A stretch of DNA of 64,000 bases from Pseudomonadota bacterium (GTDB lineage: Bacteria > Pseudomonadota > Gammaproteobacteria > Burkholderiales > Burkholderiaceae_E), in the NCBI GenBank assembly GCA_029779435.1, contig JAKPAM010000008.1, positions 1 to 64,000 of the forward strand. Direction: 5' to 3'. The position numbers and the translations under genes are program-made. A model generated the notes under the pieces. That model was not told where the DNA came from, ran no database searches, and worked only from the letters and a program-made list of their open reading frames with translations. Position 1 is the first letter of the stretch. Every line of letters begins with the position of its first letter. Shown one piece after another: positions 39,498 through 48,909 of this stretch.

Positions 39498-39611
39498 ATG
39501 CGCATCATCAACATCCACGAGGCCAACACGCCCCTCTCTCGTCTCGTCGAGCAGGCCACTAACGGCAACCTGAATGCAATCGGAGGAGAACATGATCCTT
39601 GTAGTCGGTGA
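39498..39611 (+). pseudogene. N-terminal fragment of a Phd/YefM-type antitoxin
   Basis: MRIINIHEANTPLSRLVEQATNG matches the Phd-type N-terminus; remainder replaced by NLNAIGGEHDPCSR stop. Confidence 0.65.
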
Positions 39612-39906
39612 AATGACGGCGCGTCCCGAAACCTTTGAAGAACTGAAGCGCCTGAGCCTCGAACACGTCCATCGATCGCGCGGTGAACCGGGATGCCTGT
39701 ACCACTCGGTACAGGTCAGTTGCGAAGATCCGCTGAAGCTCGTCTTCGTGGAGCGCTGGGCGGACAGCGCATCCCTCAAGGCGCATTTCCTGCTGCCCAT
39801 CACCGCCGAAATCGTGCGCGCGGGACGCAAACTCGCGGCATCCGCGCCGCCGATCGCGATTTACGACACGACGGCCGTATCGAGGGACGAGATCCTCGCG
39901 TCCTGA
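39592..39906 (+). CDS. Putative quinol monooxygenase (ABM domain)
   Basis: MILVVGEMTARPETFEELKRLSLEHVHRSRGEPGCLYHSVQVSCEDPLKLVFVERWAD; SD GGAGGA just upstream. Confidence 0.88.
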   Translation: MILVVGEMTARPETFEELKRLSLEHVHRSRGEPGCLYHSVQVSCEDPLKLVFVERWADSASLKAHFLLPITAEIVRAGRKLAASAPPIAIYDTTAVSRDEILAS

Positions 39907-39965
39907 GCGCTTGCATGGGGTCGGCATCGCCGTGCGGATAGCGAGCGCTTTCGCGTCGGCGCTGG

Positions 39966-42900
39966 TCATACGCTCAGCGCAGCGGTATCCCGATCACGAC
40001 CCCGGCCCTCGATGCTCGCCGTAGTCACCGCATAGTCGTCGTGGGACGCCGTTGCCTCCAGCGCCGTTCCCCATACCTCCCGCGGCACGACGACGAAGCC
40101 GTCGGCATCCGTCCGCAGCACGTACTCGGCATCGCCCGCGCTCAGATGCACGCGTACGTTCTCGACGGGCCCCGGATCGCCGGGCCGGCCGGGCATCGGC
40201 GCTTCCCGCGGCGTCGTCACCCGCAGGCGTCCCCGGTCCAGCAGCGACAGATCGAACACGAGCCGCGGGAACGCGGCACGATAGACGCGCAATTCGGGAT
40301 CGCCGAGCAGGTTGAGGCTGAATATCTGCCAACGATCGTAGCCGCTCCAGTACCCGGTGGTGCCGAACACCGACAGCCGGCTGTCGTTGAGCAGGCCCAG
40401 ATGGCGGGTCGACGCGAGCCGATGGAAGAACGCACGCTGAAAGTCGTCGCCCACGCCGATCCATGAGAACCGTGTGTTGCCGACGTAGCCGACGGCGCCG
40501 CCGGACGGATTGAGCAGCAAGGCCTCGGACATCGCGTCGTTCGTGTCGAAGCCGTTCGTCAGGCACGAGTCGGCATAGCCGATGAAGCCCGGCACGCCGT
40601 TGCGCAGCCCTTGCGCCATCCACGTGCTGAGGTAAGCGACGCCCGACTGGCTGCCGTGACCGGACAACGACACGAGATGCGGCGCCGAGTCGAGCCCGCC
40701 GCGCAGGCCCGACTCGGTCAGGTACTGAACCGGCGCGACCAGCCTTTCCAACAACGACAGGTCGCGCTCGTCCTCGTAATACCGCGAGAACCGGTCGATG
40801 CCGGGCACCTCGGTGCGGATCTGCCGGCGCAGCCGCTCCTGGTCGGCCATCGATCCTTCCTTCGACTTCGGATTGAACTCGTATGCGGCCGGCGAGCGCT
40901 CGGCCTCCGACCCATGCACCACGATCCACGGGCTCGGCACCGGAAACGTGATCGTCGTGAACCACAGCGGAATGTGCAGCGCGCTCGGGCTCGCGTTGGT
41001 CGCGGACGTCGCGTAGTACCACCCGCGGACGGATGCCGCGGGGTCGGTCTTGAACGGAAGCTCCCGCCGATCCGTCTCGCTGACGCGCGCGATGAGGTCC
41101 CACGTGTAGTCGGCCGGCGCGCTGGCGAGCTTCAGCAGCGCGCGGGACTGGGCGACCTGCGACACGAACCGGTTGTCGCCCGGGACAGTATCGGTCGTCG
41201 GCCACAGGAAGGTGCGGCCTCCCCAGTCGGACGACACCAGCACCATGCACCGCGGCCAATCGCGATCGGCGCGCAGCCCCCAGCTCGCGCCGGCGCGCTC
41301 GTAGGCGAGCGTCTTGTCGACGAACGTGGTCGCCTGCGCGGCATCTTCGACAGGTGCGCGTCCGACGCACAGATCGGTCTGCAGCACGACACCGTCGATG
41401 TCGCTCCCATCGGCATGGTTCTGCCCGTAGATGCCGTTGCCCGCGGCATCCCAGTCGTGATCGGGAACGTAGACCCACGGTACCGTGAATCGGAACGGGC
41501 CGACGTCGATCGTCCGCGTGCCCATGATCCAGCTCGACAGGCTCGCATAGTAGAAGTCCGTCGGAATGGTGTTCCACGCATAGAGGAACTGCAGCGGCGT
41601 TTCGAGCAGCGCCCTCGGACCTTCGACGCGGATCCACTCCGTCGGGGTGGGGCTGCGGGTGGCGTAGTCGTCGCCGGTCGTGAAGTACCAGCCCGGCGAG
41701 GCACTGCCCGACGTACCCGCGGCGTCATAAGGGATCAGGGTGCCGTCGCTGATGCGCGTCAGGCGGTTGTCGGTGCTGTTGCCCCACCAGTCGCCGAGCG
41801 CCTGCGCGTGGATGCGCAGGTGGGCGCCGGTCCAGTAGCTTTGTCCGTTGTCGGGCTTGGCCTGGGTGCCGACCGTCACCCCGCCGAGCACGCCACCGGC
41901 CGCCTCGCGGGCCGGCACGACCGAGACGTCGCCTCCCAGGAGCAGCCACGAGACGCCCCAGTCCGCGCGCTTGGCCTTGAGGAAGCGCCGGATCATTTCG
42001 GCGAGATCGCGCGAACCGGTGCGAAAGTCGCCCCATCGACCGTCGACGATGTCGCCGACCGTGACGACCCGGGCCGTGATGCCGCGGGCGCGCTTGGCCT
42101 GCGCCAGCCGCTCGAACTGCGCGATCATGCCCGGCCGTGCGGTGCCGCGGGCGATGCGGGCGGCGTCCCACGTCACGTCGTCGGTAATGATCAGGTAGTC
42201 GGCCGGAAAGTCGAAGTACGGCCAACGGATATTGATCGCACCGATGATGTCGGGATTGAGGACGGTGCTCCGGGCGACGTCGCGCAACCGCACGGCTTCG
42301 GCCTCGGTGAGGGGTGCCGATTCGGGCCGGACGATGAGCCGCTTTTCGTCGAAGGCGTCGCCGAAGCGCTCGCTGAATTCCTTGATGGCGATATCGCGAT
42401 CGCCGATCGGCGGCTCCTTCGAGAACCCGACGACGACCGTCACCGAGACGCAAAGTTCGAGCGTCGCCTTGGCGGTCATGCGCACCGGCGCGACTTCGAG
42501 CACCGCGACGCGGACGCCGCCGATCGTCTCGATGCCTACGGCGCGCACGACCGGCGGCGGATCGTCGGCGGCCGCGCGATAAGCATCGGCATCGGGCGGC
42601 ACGACCGGGGGCGCCGGGAATCCGGTGTCGATCGGCGCGCGATCGGGGCGGCAGCAGCAGCAGCCCTCATCGGCGCCGTGCTGATGCCGCGGCTTGCGTG
42701 CCGCCGCGGGGCGCGCATGCTGCGCGGGCGCGACGAACGTGGCGCCCCGCGTCACACGCGTCCACTTCTGGCCATCGAGGGCGATCGTCCGCGGCCAGGT
42801 GCCCTCGGGCACCGCGATGCGCACCCGGGTGACGGGCAGCGCCGGACGCCCCGGTGCTCCACCAGTGGCGAGGCCATCGAGCCGAACGACGACGCCGAGC

Positions 42901-42995
42901 GGTGTCGTCTCGAGGACCAGATCGTCTCGATCGAAGGCGATCGTGACGGCGATCGCGTTCTTGTCGGCGTGATCGCGGTGCAGATGGGTGCGCAT
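39966..42995 (-). CDS. C25 (gingipain)-family cysteine peptidase-like protein
   Basis: VSLSGHGSQSG (His region), GFIGYADSCLTNGF (Cys region), LVSSDWGGRTF, FSLNLLGDPELRVY; start MRTHLHRDHADKN; no obvious signal peptide. Confidence 0.8.
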   Translation of the reverse strand: MRTHLHRDHADKNAIAVTIAFDRDDLVLETTPLGVVVRLDGLATGGAPGRPALPVTRVRIAVPEGTWPRTIALDGQKWTRVTRGATFVAPAQHARPAAARKPRHQHGADEGCCCCRPDRAPIDTGFPAPPVVPPDADAYRAAADDPPPVVRAVGIETIGGVRVAVLEVAPVRMTAKATLELCVSVTVVVGFSKEPPIGDRDIAIKEFSERFGDAFDEKRLIVRPESAPLTEAEAVRLRDVARSTVLNPDIIGAINIRWPYFDFPADYLIITDDVTWDAARIARGTARPGMIAQFERLAQAKRARGITARVVTVGDIVDGRWGDFRTGSRDLAEMIRRFLKAKRADWGVSWLLLGGDVSVVPAREAAGGVLGGVTVGTQAKPDNGQSYWTGAHLRIHAQALGDWWGNSTDNRLTRISDGTLIPYDAAGTSGSASPGWYFTTGDDYATRSPTPTEWIRVEGPRALLETPLQFLYAWNTIPTDFYYASLSSWIMGTRTIDVGPFRFTVPWVYVPDHDWDAAGNGIYGQNHADGSDIDGVVLQTDLCVGRAPVEDAAQATTFVDKTLAYERAGASWGLRADRDWPRCMVLVSSDWGGRTFLWPTTDTVPGDNRFVSQVAQSRALLKLASAPADYTWDLIARVSETDRRELPFKTDPAASVRGWYYATSATNASPSALHIPLWFTTITFPVPSPWIVVHGSEAERSPAAYEFNPKSKEGSMADQERLRRQIRTEVPGIDRFSRYYEDERDLSLLERLVAPVQYLTESGLRGGLDSAPHLVSLSGHGSQSGVAYLSTWMAQGLRNGVPGFIGYADSCLTNGFDTNDAMSEALLLNPSGGAVGYVGNTRFSWIGVGDDFQRAFFHRLASTRHLGLLNDSRLSVFGTTGYWSGYDRWQIFSLNLLGDPELRVYRAAFPRLVFDLSLLDRGRLRVTTPREAPMPGRPGDPGPVENVRVHLSAGDAEYVLRTDADGFVVVPREVWGTALEATASHDDYAVTTASIEGRGRDRDTAALSV

Positions 42996-43259
42996 GGACG
43001 GCTCCGTTCCAGTGGATATCGGTCGAGCCATCGTAGATCCCGAGATGGCGGACGGCATCCTCAAGGATGAGGACGCCCGGATCGGCGAAGCACGCACCGG
43101 CGGCAAGCTGCCGCGATTCATCAAGGACGCGTTCGACGGCGTCGAACCCGCCCGCGACATGCGTGACGAGCAGACCGGAAACAGGCGAGGCGAGGGAAAG
43201 GGCATCGACACGCCGGCGCGGGCATGGATGCATTGATCGAGGGTGATTCGGATGATCCA

Positions 43260-43370
43260 TAAGGCCGACGATCGAGCGCCGGGCGTTACCTGGCGCCCGG
43301 CGAGTCGCTGAAGATCGACGTGCTCGACATCGACCTGGCCGGGCATTTCGAGCCGTTCCGCTTCCGTGGC
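43260..43370 (+). pseudogene. Fragment of a DUF3016-family gene
   Basis: + frame reads SSAGRYLAPGESLKIDVLDIDLAGHFEPFRFRGFGDTS, typical DUF3016 core; no start, followed by unrelated sequence. Confidence 0.55.
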
Positions 43371-43476
43371 TTCGGCGACACCAGCCACTTGCGCCGGAGG
43401 CCCGATAAACTATGCTGATTCCGTACTCCGTCACACTGCGTCACCCTGACGCGGGACGCGCTGCCGCCGAATGCCG

Positions 43477-43623
43477 ATGCCCATCGACACTACCCTTCCG
43501 CGCTTCCGAACCGGCATCATCGGCTCCAAGCGGATGGCCGAGGCCTTCGCGCTCGCCGACACCCCATCGCAACGGATCACACGATGGCGGCGCCGGCCCG
43601 GCGGCACGCTCGACGTGCGTTGA
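43477..43623 (+). pseudogene. Internally deleted copy of the CnoX-type thioredoxin gene
   Basis: MPIDTTLPRFRTGIIGSKRMAEAFALADTPSQRITRWRRRPGGTLDVR* = N-terminus and C-terminus of 37683..38537 joined; upstream CCCGATAAACTATG is also shared. Confidence 0.85.
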
Positions 43624-43625
43624 TC

Positions 43626-44834
43626 ATGCCGTCCAGCCCCTGGATAGGCCTGTTGCTGCTCACCACCGGCTTCACCCTCAGCCAGGCCTTCCGCACGATC
43701 GCCGCCATCATGGCGCCGTCGCTGCAAGCCGACTTCGATCTGTCGCCGCAGCAGTTGGGCCTGTTTGCCGCCGCCTTCCACTTCGCGTTCGGGGCGCCGC
43801 AGGTCCTGATGGGCATCAGCCTGGACCTGCATGGCATCCGGCGCACGGTGCTGATGGTGTCGCCACTGATGATCGTGGGCACGGTGTTGTCGGCGCTGGC
43901 GTCCGATTTCACGGTCCTGGTGGCCGGCCAGGTGCTGATCGGCGTGGGCTGCGCGCCAGCCTTCCTCGTCTGCACGCTGTACATCGCACGCCGCTTCGCG
44001 CCGCAGCGCTTCGCCAGCGTGTCGGCCGCCACCCTGGCCATCGGCAGCTCGGGCATGCTGCTCACCGGCACGCCGCTGGCCTGGCTGATCGAGGCCAGCT
44101 CGTGGCGCACAGGGTTCTGGGCACTGGGCGTCTGCGCGACAGCCTCGTGGGTCGCCATCGCGCTGTGGGTGCACGAACCGCCGGAGACCACGACGCCGGG
44201 ACGGCGCGAATCGCTGGGCGAGGCCTTGCGCGGCTTCGCCCGATTGTTCCGGCTGCCGCACACGGCCGGCATCATCGTGTTCTCGCTGGTGCCCTACGCC
44301 GCCTTCGTGGCCATGCGCGGGCTGTGGATGGGCCCGCTGATGATGCAGCGGCACGACTGGAGCCTCGTGGCCAGCGGCAACCTGGCGATGGCGGTGTCGG
44401 TGGTGGCCATCGCTGGCCTGCCGCTGTTCGGTCGCGCCGACCCCGGGCCGCGCCGTCGGCGCCGCTGGCTGGAAGGCTTCACGCTGGCGGTAGCGGTCAT
44501 GTTCGCCGGCATGGCGCTGGCGCCCAATGCCTCCATCGACGTGACCCTGATGATGCTGATGTCCGCACTGTCTGGCTACATGGCGCTGCAGTACCCCGAC
44601 GTCAAGGATGCCTACGAACCGGCCGTGATGGGTCGCGCGATGTCGCTGTTCACGATGGCCTCGTTCATGGGCGTCGCATTGATGCAATGGGCGACCGGCG
44701 CCATCGCCTCGGCCGCGCAGGCGCATGGCGTGGAACCGTTCATGGCCGTGTTCGGCAGCATCGCCGTGATGCTGGCGGCCGGCACGGCGGCTTTCCGCTG
44801 GCTGCCGCAACCGGACAGCGTGAAGACGTCCTAA
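43626..44834 (+). CDS. MFS transporter
   Basis: Multi-TM ORF MPSSPWIGLLLLTTGFTLSQAFRTIAAIMAPSLQADFDLSPQQLGLFAAAFHFAFGAPQVLMGISLD. Confidence 0.9.
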   Translation: MPSSPWIGLLLLTTGFTLSQAFRTIAAIMAPSLQADFDLSPQQLGLFAAAFHFAFGAPQVLMGISLDLHGIRRTVLMVSPLMIVGTVLSALASDFTVLVAGQVLIGVGCAPAFLVCTLYIARRFAPQRFASVSAATLAIGSSGMLLTGTPLAWLIEASSWRTGFWALGVCATASWVAIALWVHEPPETTTPGRRESLGEALRGFARLFRLPHTAGIIVFSLVPYAAFVAMRGLWMGPLMMQRHDWSLVASGNLAMAVSVVAIAGLPLFGRADPGPRRRRRWLEGFTLAVAVMFAGMALAPNASIDVTLMMLMSALSGYMALQYPDVKDAYEPAVMGRAMSLFTMASFMGVALMQWATGAIASAAQAHGVEPFMAVFGSIAVMLAAGTAAFRWLPQPDSVKTS

Positions 44835-46486
44835 ATCGCCCCGGCCGACCCCACCTGCTTGCGCAGCAGGTGCTTCTGGATCTTGCCGGTGCTGGTCTTG
44901 GGCACCGTCTCGAAGCGGATCTCCTTCGGGCACTTGAAGCCGGCCAGGTGCTCGCGGCAGAACGCGATGATCTCCTCGGCCGTCGCGCGGGCGCCGTCCT
45001 TCAGCTCGACGAAGGCCAGCGGTGTCTCGCCCCACTTCGGATCGGGCTTGGCCACGACCGCGCAGACCATGACCGCCGGATGCTTGTACAACACGTCCTC
45101 GACCTCGATCGACGACACGTTCTCGCCGCCGGAGATGATGATGTCCTTGGCACGGTCCTTCAGCTTCACGTAGCCGTCCGGATAGCGCACGCCCAGGTCG
45201 CCGGTATGGAACCAGCCGCCGGCGAACGCCTCGGCCGTGGCCGCCGGGTTCTTCAGGTAGCCCTTCATCGTGATGTTGCCCTTGAACATCACCTCGCCCA
45301 GCGTCTGGCCGTCGGCCGGCACTTCCTGCATCGTCTGCGGATCGAGCACCGTCAGGCCCTGCTGCAACTGGTAGCGCACGCCCTGGCGGCTGTTCAGCTC
45401 GGCCTGCTCGGCCAGATCGCGCTCGGCCCAGTCGGGCTGCGGCGCGCACGCGGCCGCGGGGCCGTAGACCTCGGTCAGCCCGTAGACGTGCGTCAGCTCG
45501 AACCCGAGCTTCTGCATGCCCTCGATCATCGCCGCCGGCGGCGACGCGCCGGCCACCATCGCCTTGACGCGATGCGTGATGCCCGCTTTGAGCGCGTCCG
45601 GCGCGTTGATCAGCATCGAATGGACGATCGGCGCGCCGCAGTAGTGCGTGACGCCGTGCTCGCGGATCGCCGACAGGATCGCTCCCGCCTCGACGCGGCG
45701 CAGGCACACGTTGACGCCGGCCACCGCCGGCAGCGTCCACGGAAAGCACCAGCCGTTGCAGTGGAACATCGGCAGCGTCCACAGGTACACCGGATGGCGC
45801 GGCAGATGCCAGCTCAACACGTTGTTGACCGCGTTCAGGTATGCGCCGCGATGATGGACGACGACGCCCTTCGGGTTACCCGTCGTGCCCGACGTGTAGT
45901 TCAGCCCGATCGCGTCCCATTCATCGTCCGGCAGCTTGCCGGTGAACGTCGGATCTCCCTGCGCGAGCCAGTCCTCGTATTCGATCTGCCCGATCCGGTC
46001 GCCGGGGCCGTCGTATACCGGATCGTCGACGTCGACGATGAACGGCACCGTGCCGCCCTGTTCGCGCAGCCGCTCCAGCGCCGGGGCCACCGCCGCCGAG
46101 AACTCGCGGTCGGTGATCAGCACCTTGGCACCGCCATGCTGCAGGATGAACGCGATCGTGCCGGGATCGACGCGCGTGTTCAGCGTGTTCAGCACCGCGC
46201 CGGTCAGCGGTACGCCGAAGTGCGCCTCGATCATCGGCGGCGTGTTCGGCAGGACCACCGCCACCGTATCGCCCTCGCCGATGTCGCGCGCGGCCAGCAC
46301 GCTGGCCAGCCGCCGCGAACGCTCGCGCACCTGCGCCCACGTGCGGCGCAGCGGTCCGTGGATCACCGCGAGCTGCTGCGGATAGACGTCGGCCGCCCAA
46401 TCCAGAAAGCTCAGCGGCGACAGCGGGGTATAGTTGGCTGGATTGCGGTCCAGCCCGATCTTGTAAGGATTGGGATGTGTCGGCAT
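44831..46486 (-). CDS. Long/medium-chain acyl-CoA synthetase (AMP-binding)
   Basis: Start MPTHPNPYKIGLDRNPANYTPLSPLSFLDWAADVYP; LNYTSGTTGNPKGVVVHHRGAYLN; SGGENVSSIEVEDVLYKHP; C-term TSTGKIQKHLLR. Confidence 0.95.
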   Translation of the reverse strand: MPTHPNPYKIGLDRNPANYTPLSPLSFLDWAADVYPQQLAVIHGPLRRTWAQVRERSRRLASVLAARDIGEGDTVAVVLPNTPPMIEAHFGVPLTGAVLNTLNTRVDPGTIAFILQHGGAKVLITDREFSAAVAPALERLREQGGTVPFIVDVDDPVYDGPGDRIGQIEYEDWLAQGDPTFTGKLPDDEWDAIGLNYTSGTTGNPKGVVVHHRGAYLNAVNNVLSWHLPRHPVYLWTLPMFHCNGWCFPWTLPAVAGVNVCLRRVEAGAILSAIREHGVTHYCGAPIVHSMLINAPDALKAGITHRVKAMVAGASPPAAMIEGMQKLGFELTHVYGLTEVYGPAAACAPQPDWAERDLAEQAELNSRQGVRYQLQQGLTVLDPQTMQEVPADGQTLGEVMFKGNITMKGYLKNPAATAEAFAGGWFHTGDLGVRYPDGYVKLKDRAKDIIISGGENVSSIEVEDVLYKHPAVMVCAVVAKPDPKWGETPLAFVELKDGARATAEEIIAFCREHLAGFKCPKEIRFETVPKTSTGKIQKHLLRKQVGSAGAI

Positions 46487-46750
46487 GATGGAGACGGACG
46501 GTTTGCAGTCGGATGGATCGCCCGCGTCAGCACCTGTCAATGAACCGGACGCGGCTGATTCGTTCGCAGGTGCCGAGTGAGGACGAGGCTCCACGCATTC
46601 TGGCAACAATGCCGCGGAACGGCCAGTCGGGTTTGCTTGCACGGCCCGACGGATCGTCTCGGACACTGCTGTCCCGGATCCTGCTGGTTTCCCGGCCCCT
46701 CTCCCTGTTCCGCCCCCTCCCGGCTTCAGACATCCAAAGGAAGCGCCCCC

Positions 46751-47170
46751 ATGAACGTGCAAGCCCTGACAACCGACCAGTTCGACGCCACCGTCACCGG
46801 CAACGACATCGTCATCATCGACTTCTGGGCTCCATGGTGCGGGCCCTGCCGCGGCTTCGCGCCGGTGTTCGAGAAGGCCGCCACCGAGAACCCCGACGTC
46901 AAGTTCGTCAAGGTCAACACCGACGAGGAACAGGCGCTGGCCGGCCACTTCGGTATCCGCTCGATCCCGACACTGCTGGTGTTCCGCGAGCAGGTCATCG
47001 TTTTCCAGCAACCCGGCGCATTGCCCAAGGGTGCGCTCGACGACCTGATCCGCCAGGTCCGCGACCTGGACATGGTCGAGGTCAAGCGCGGCGCCGTCCC
47101 TTATGGGCAGGACGCCGATGACGATGGCGATGACGACGGCGGCGACCAGGCCCCGCGCACACTGCAATGA
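46751..47170 (+). CDS. Thioredoxin with acidic C-terminal tail
   Basis: VIIDFWAPWCGPCRGFAPVFEKAATENPDVKFVKVNTDEEQALAGHFGIRSIPTLLVFRE; tail DADDDGDDDGGDQ. Confidence 0.95.
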   Translation: MNVQALTTDQFDATVTGNDIVIIDFWAPWCGPCRGFAPVFEKAATENPDVKFVKVNTDEEQALAGHFGIRSIPTLLVFREQVIVFQQPGALPKGALDDLIRQVRDLDMVEVKRGAVPYGQDADDDGDDDGGDQAPRTLQ

Positions 47171-47189
47171 GCGGACACGGGCTTCTCCG

Positions 47190-47906
47190 ATGACACCACC
47201 GCTATCAGCCCCGCGCATCACCCGCCACGGTGATCTGTCCACGATCGAGCTGGCCACCGGTGCCGAGCCGGCTGCCAGCGTCATCTGGCTGCATGGCCTG
47301 GGCGCCAACGGCGACGACTTCGTGCCGATCGTCCCCGAGCTGGATCTGAAGGCGCTGCGCCAGGCCACCGGCGACGTGCGCTTCGTATTCCCCAACGCGC
47401 CGAGCCGACCGGTCACCATCAACAACGGCTACGTGATGCCGGCGTGGTACGACATCTTCGGCTTCGGCGGGCGCGCCGGCGAGGATGAAGCCGGGCTGCG
47501 CGCGTCGCAGGCCGCGATAGAGGGGCTGATCGAACGCGAGCGCACGCGCGGCGTCCCGGCACGCAAGATCGTGCTGGCCGGCTTCTCGCAGGGCTGCGCG
47601 ATGGCGCTGATGACGGGCCTGCGCCACGCCGAACCGCTGGCCGGCCTGATGGGCTTGTCCGGCTATCTGCCGCTAGCCGCCAAGACCGCCGCCGAGCGCC
47701 ATGTGGCCAACCGCGACGTACCGATCTTCATGGCGCACGGCACGCAGGACCCGATGGTCCCGATCGAACGGGCCGAAGCTTCGCGCGATGCGCTGCAGGC
47801 GATGGGATATACGGTGCAGTGGCACGCTTACCCGATGCCGCATTCGGTATGCCCCGAAGAGATCGACGACATCAGCGACTGGCTGGTGAAGGTGCTCGGC
47901 GCATAG
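47190..47906 (+). CDS. Carboxylesterase/phospholipase (alpha/beta hydrolase)
   Basis: IWLHGLGANGDDFVPIVPEL, LAGFSQGCAMAL, MAHGTQDPMVPIERA, YPMPHSVCPEEI. Confidence 0.93.
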   Translation: MTPPLSAPRITRHGDLSTIELATGAEPAASVIWLHGLGANGDDFVPIVPELDLKALRQATGDVRFVFPNAPSRPVTINNGYVMPAWYDIFGFGGRAGEDEAGLRASQAAIEGLIERERTRGVPARKIVLAGFSQGCAMALMTGLRHAEPLAGLMGLSGYLPLAAKTAAERHVANRDVPIFMAHGTQDPMVPIERAEASRDALQAMGYTVQWHAYPMPHSVCPEEIDDISDWLVKVLGA

Positions 47907-47910
47907 TGCA

Positions 47911-48182
47911 CTAGGGCCTGTTAACGCTAAGATCGCCCCCGCGCCGAGGGGCGTCAAGCGCTGTGGCTAGGCGAGGGCGAAGCGGCGTACCCGAGGTACG
48001 TAATGAGCCCGCAACGACGCCACAGCGCTTGACGCCCCTCGGCCCGTAGGGTGAAGCCCTGTTCGAGCCCGTCGCCGCGTTGCAAATGCTCGCCATAGCC
48101 CCGCTATGGCTGTGCTTTGCGCCTTGCTGCAGGCTCGAACCGGGCTTCACGCGGGGGCGATCTTAGCGTTAATAGGCCCTAG
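47911..48182. repeat. 272-bp noncoding element with nested inverted repeats (predicted three-way junction)
   Basis: 33-bp terminal inverted repeats (47911-47943 / 48150-48182, one mismatch) enclose stem A (47943-47967 / 48019-48043, 25 bp perfect) and stem B (48051-48069 / 48132-48150, one mismatch), each with apical sub-hairpins (CGTACC-CGA-GGTACG; GCCATAG...CTATGGC). Confidence 0.92.
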
Positions 48183-48320
48183 CGCCTTCATTATCCCGCA
48201 GCATCCTCCATCGCCGCGGGTCGTGGAGTAAATCAGGTCGGTATTCATCAGCGCGGCATTCGCGCCGGCTACGATGGATCCATCGATTCAACCCACGTGT
48301 CATTTGATGAGGATCACGAC

Positions 48321-48824
48321 ATGATCAAGGAAGTAACCGGCGACATCCTGTTGAGCAACGCCGATCTGCTGGCCCACGGCATCTCGGCCCATGACCCGTT
48401 CGACAGCGGTTTGGCGCTGGCATTGCGCGAACGCTGGCCGTCACTGGTCAAGGACTATCGCCACGACATCCGCTCCCACGCGATCGAAGCAGGCGCGATC
48501 TGGGCATGGACCGGCGTGCAGGAAGGCGGCGGCACGCGCAAGATCGTCAACCTCGTGACGCAGGACACGCTGGGCCAGGGCCCCACGGCCAAACCCGGCA
48601 AGGCGACGCTCGAGAACGTGCGTCATGCGCTGCAGAAACTGGCACGGTTCGTCAAGGAAGAACGCATTCGCAGCGTGGCGCTTCCCCGGCTCGCCACCGG
48701 CGTCGGCGGACTCGAATGGGCGCAGGTCAAGCCGCTGGTCGAGCAGCACCTCGGTGACGTCGGCGTGCCGGTCATCGTGTACGCGACTTACCACAAAGGA
48801 GAGCAGGCGGACGAGGGCCTTTGA
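48321..48824 (+). CDS. Macro domain protein
   Basis: MIKEVTGDILLSNADLLAHGISAHDPFDSGLALALRERWPSLVKDY; IRSVALPRLATGVGGLEWAQVKPLVEQHL. Confidence 0.88.
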   Translation: MIKEVTGDILLSNADLLAHGISAHDPFDSGLALALRERWPSLVKDYRHDIRSHAIEAGAIWAWTGVQEGGGTRKIVNLVTQDTLGQGPTAKPGKATLENVRHALQKLARFVKEERIRSVALPRLATGVGGLEWAQVKPLVEQHLGDVGVPVIVYATYHKGEQADEGL

Positions 48825-48909
48825 TGCCTAAACGGCACGCCATGTGATCCGCATCAGCCACCCGATTCCGGTAGATTGCGGGGCTCACCCCAACAAGAGG
48901 AGGCTTTCG

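Noticed and set aside
40611-43070. 819-aa plus-strand ORF opposite the C25 peptidase
   Set aside because: Low-complexity RHD/G-rich shadow ORF; the minus frame carries the catalytic motifs.
43412-46543. 1043-aa plus-strand ORF
   Set aside because: Out-of-frame over the MFS gene and antisense to the acyl-CoA synthetase.
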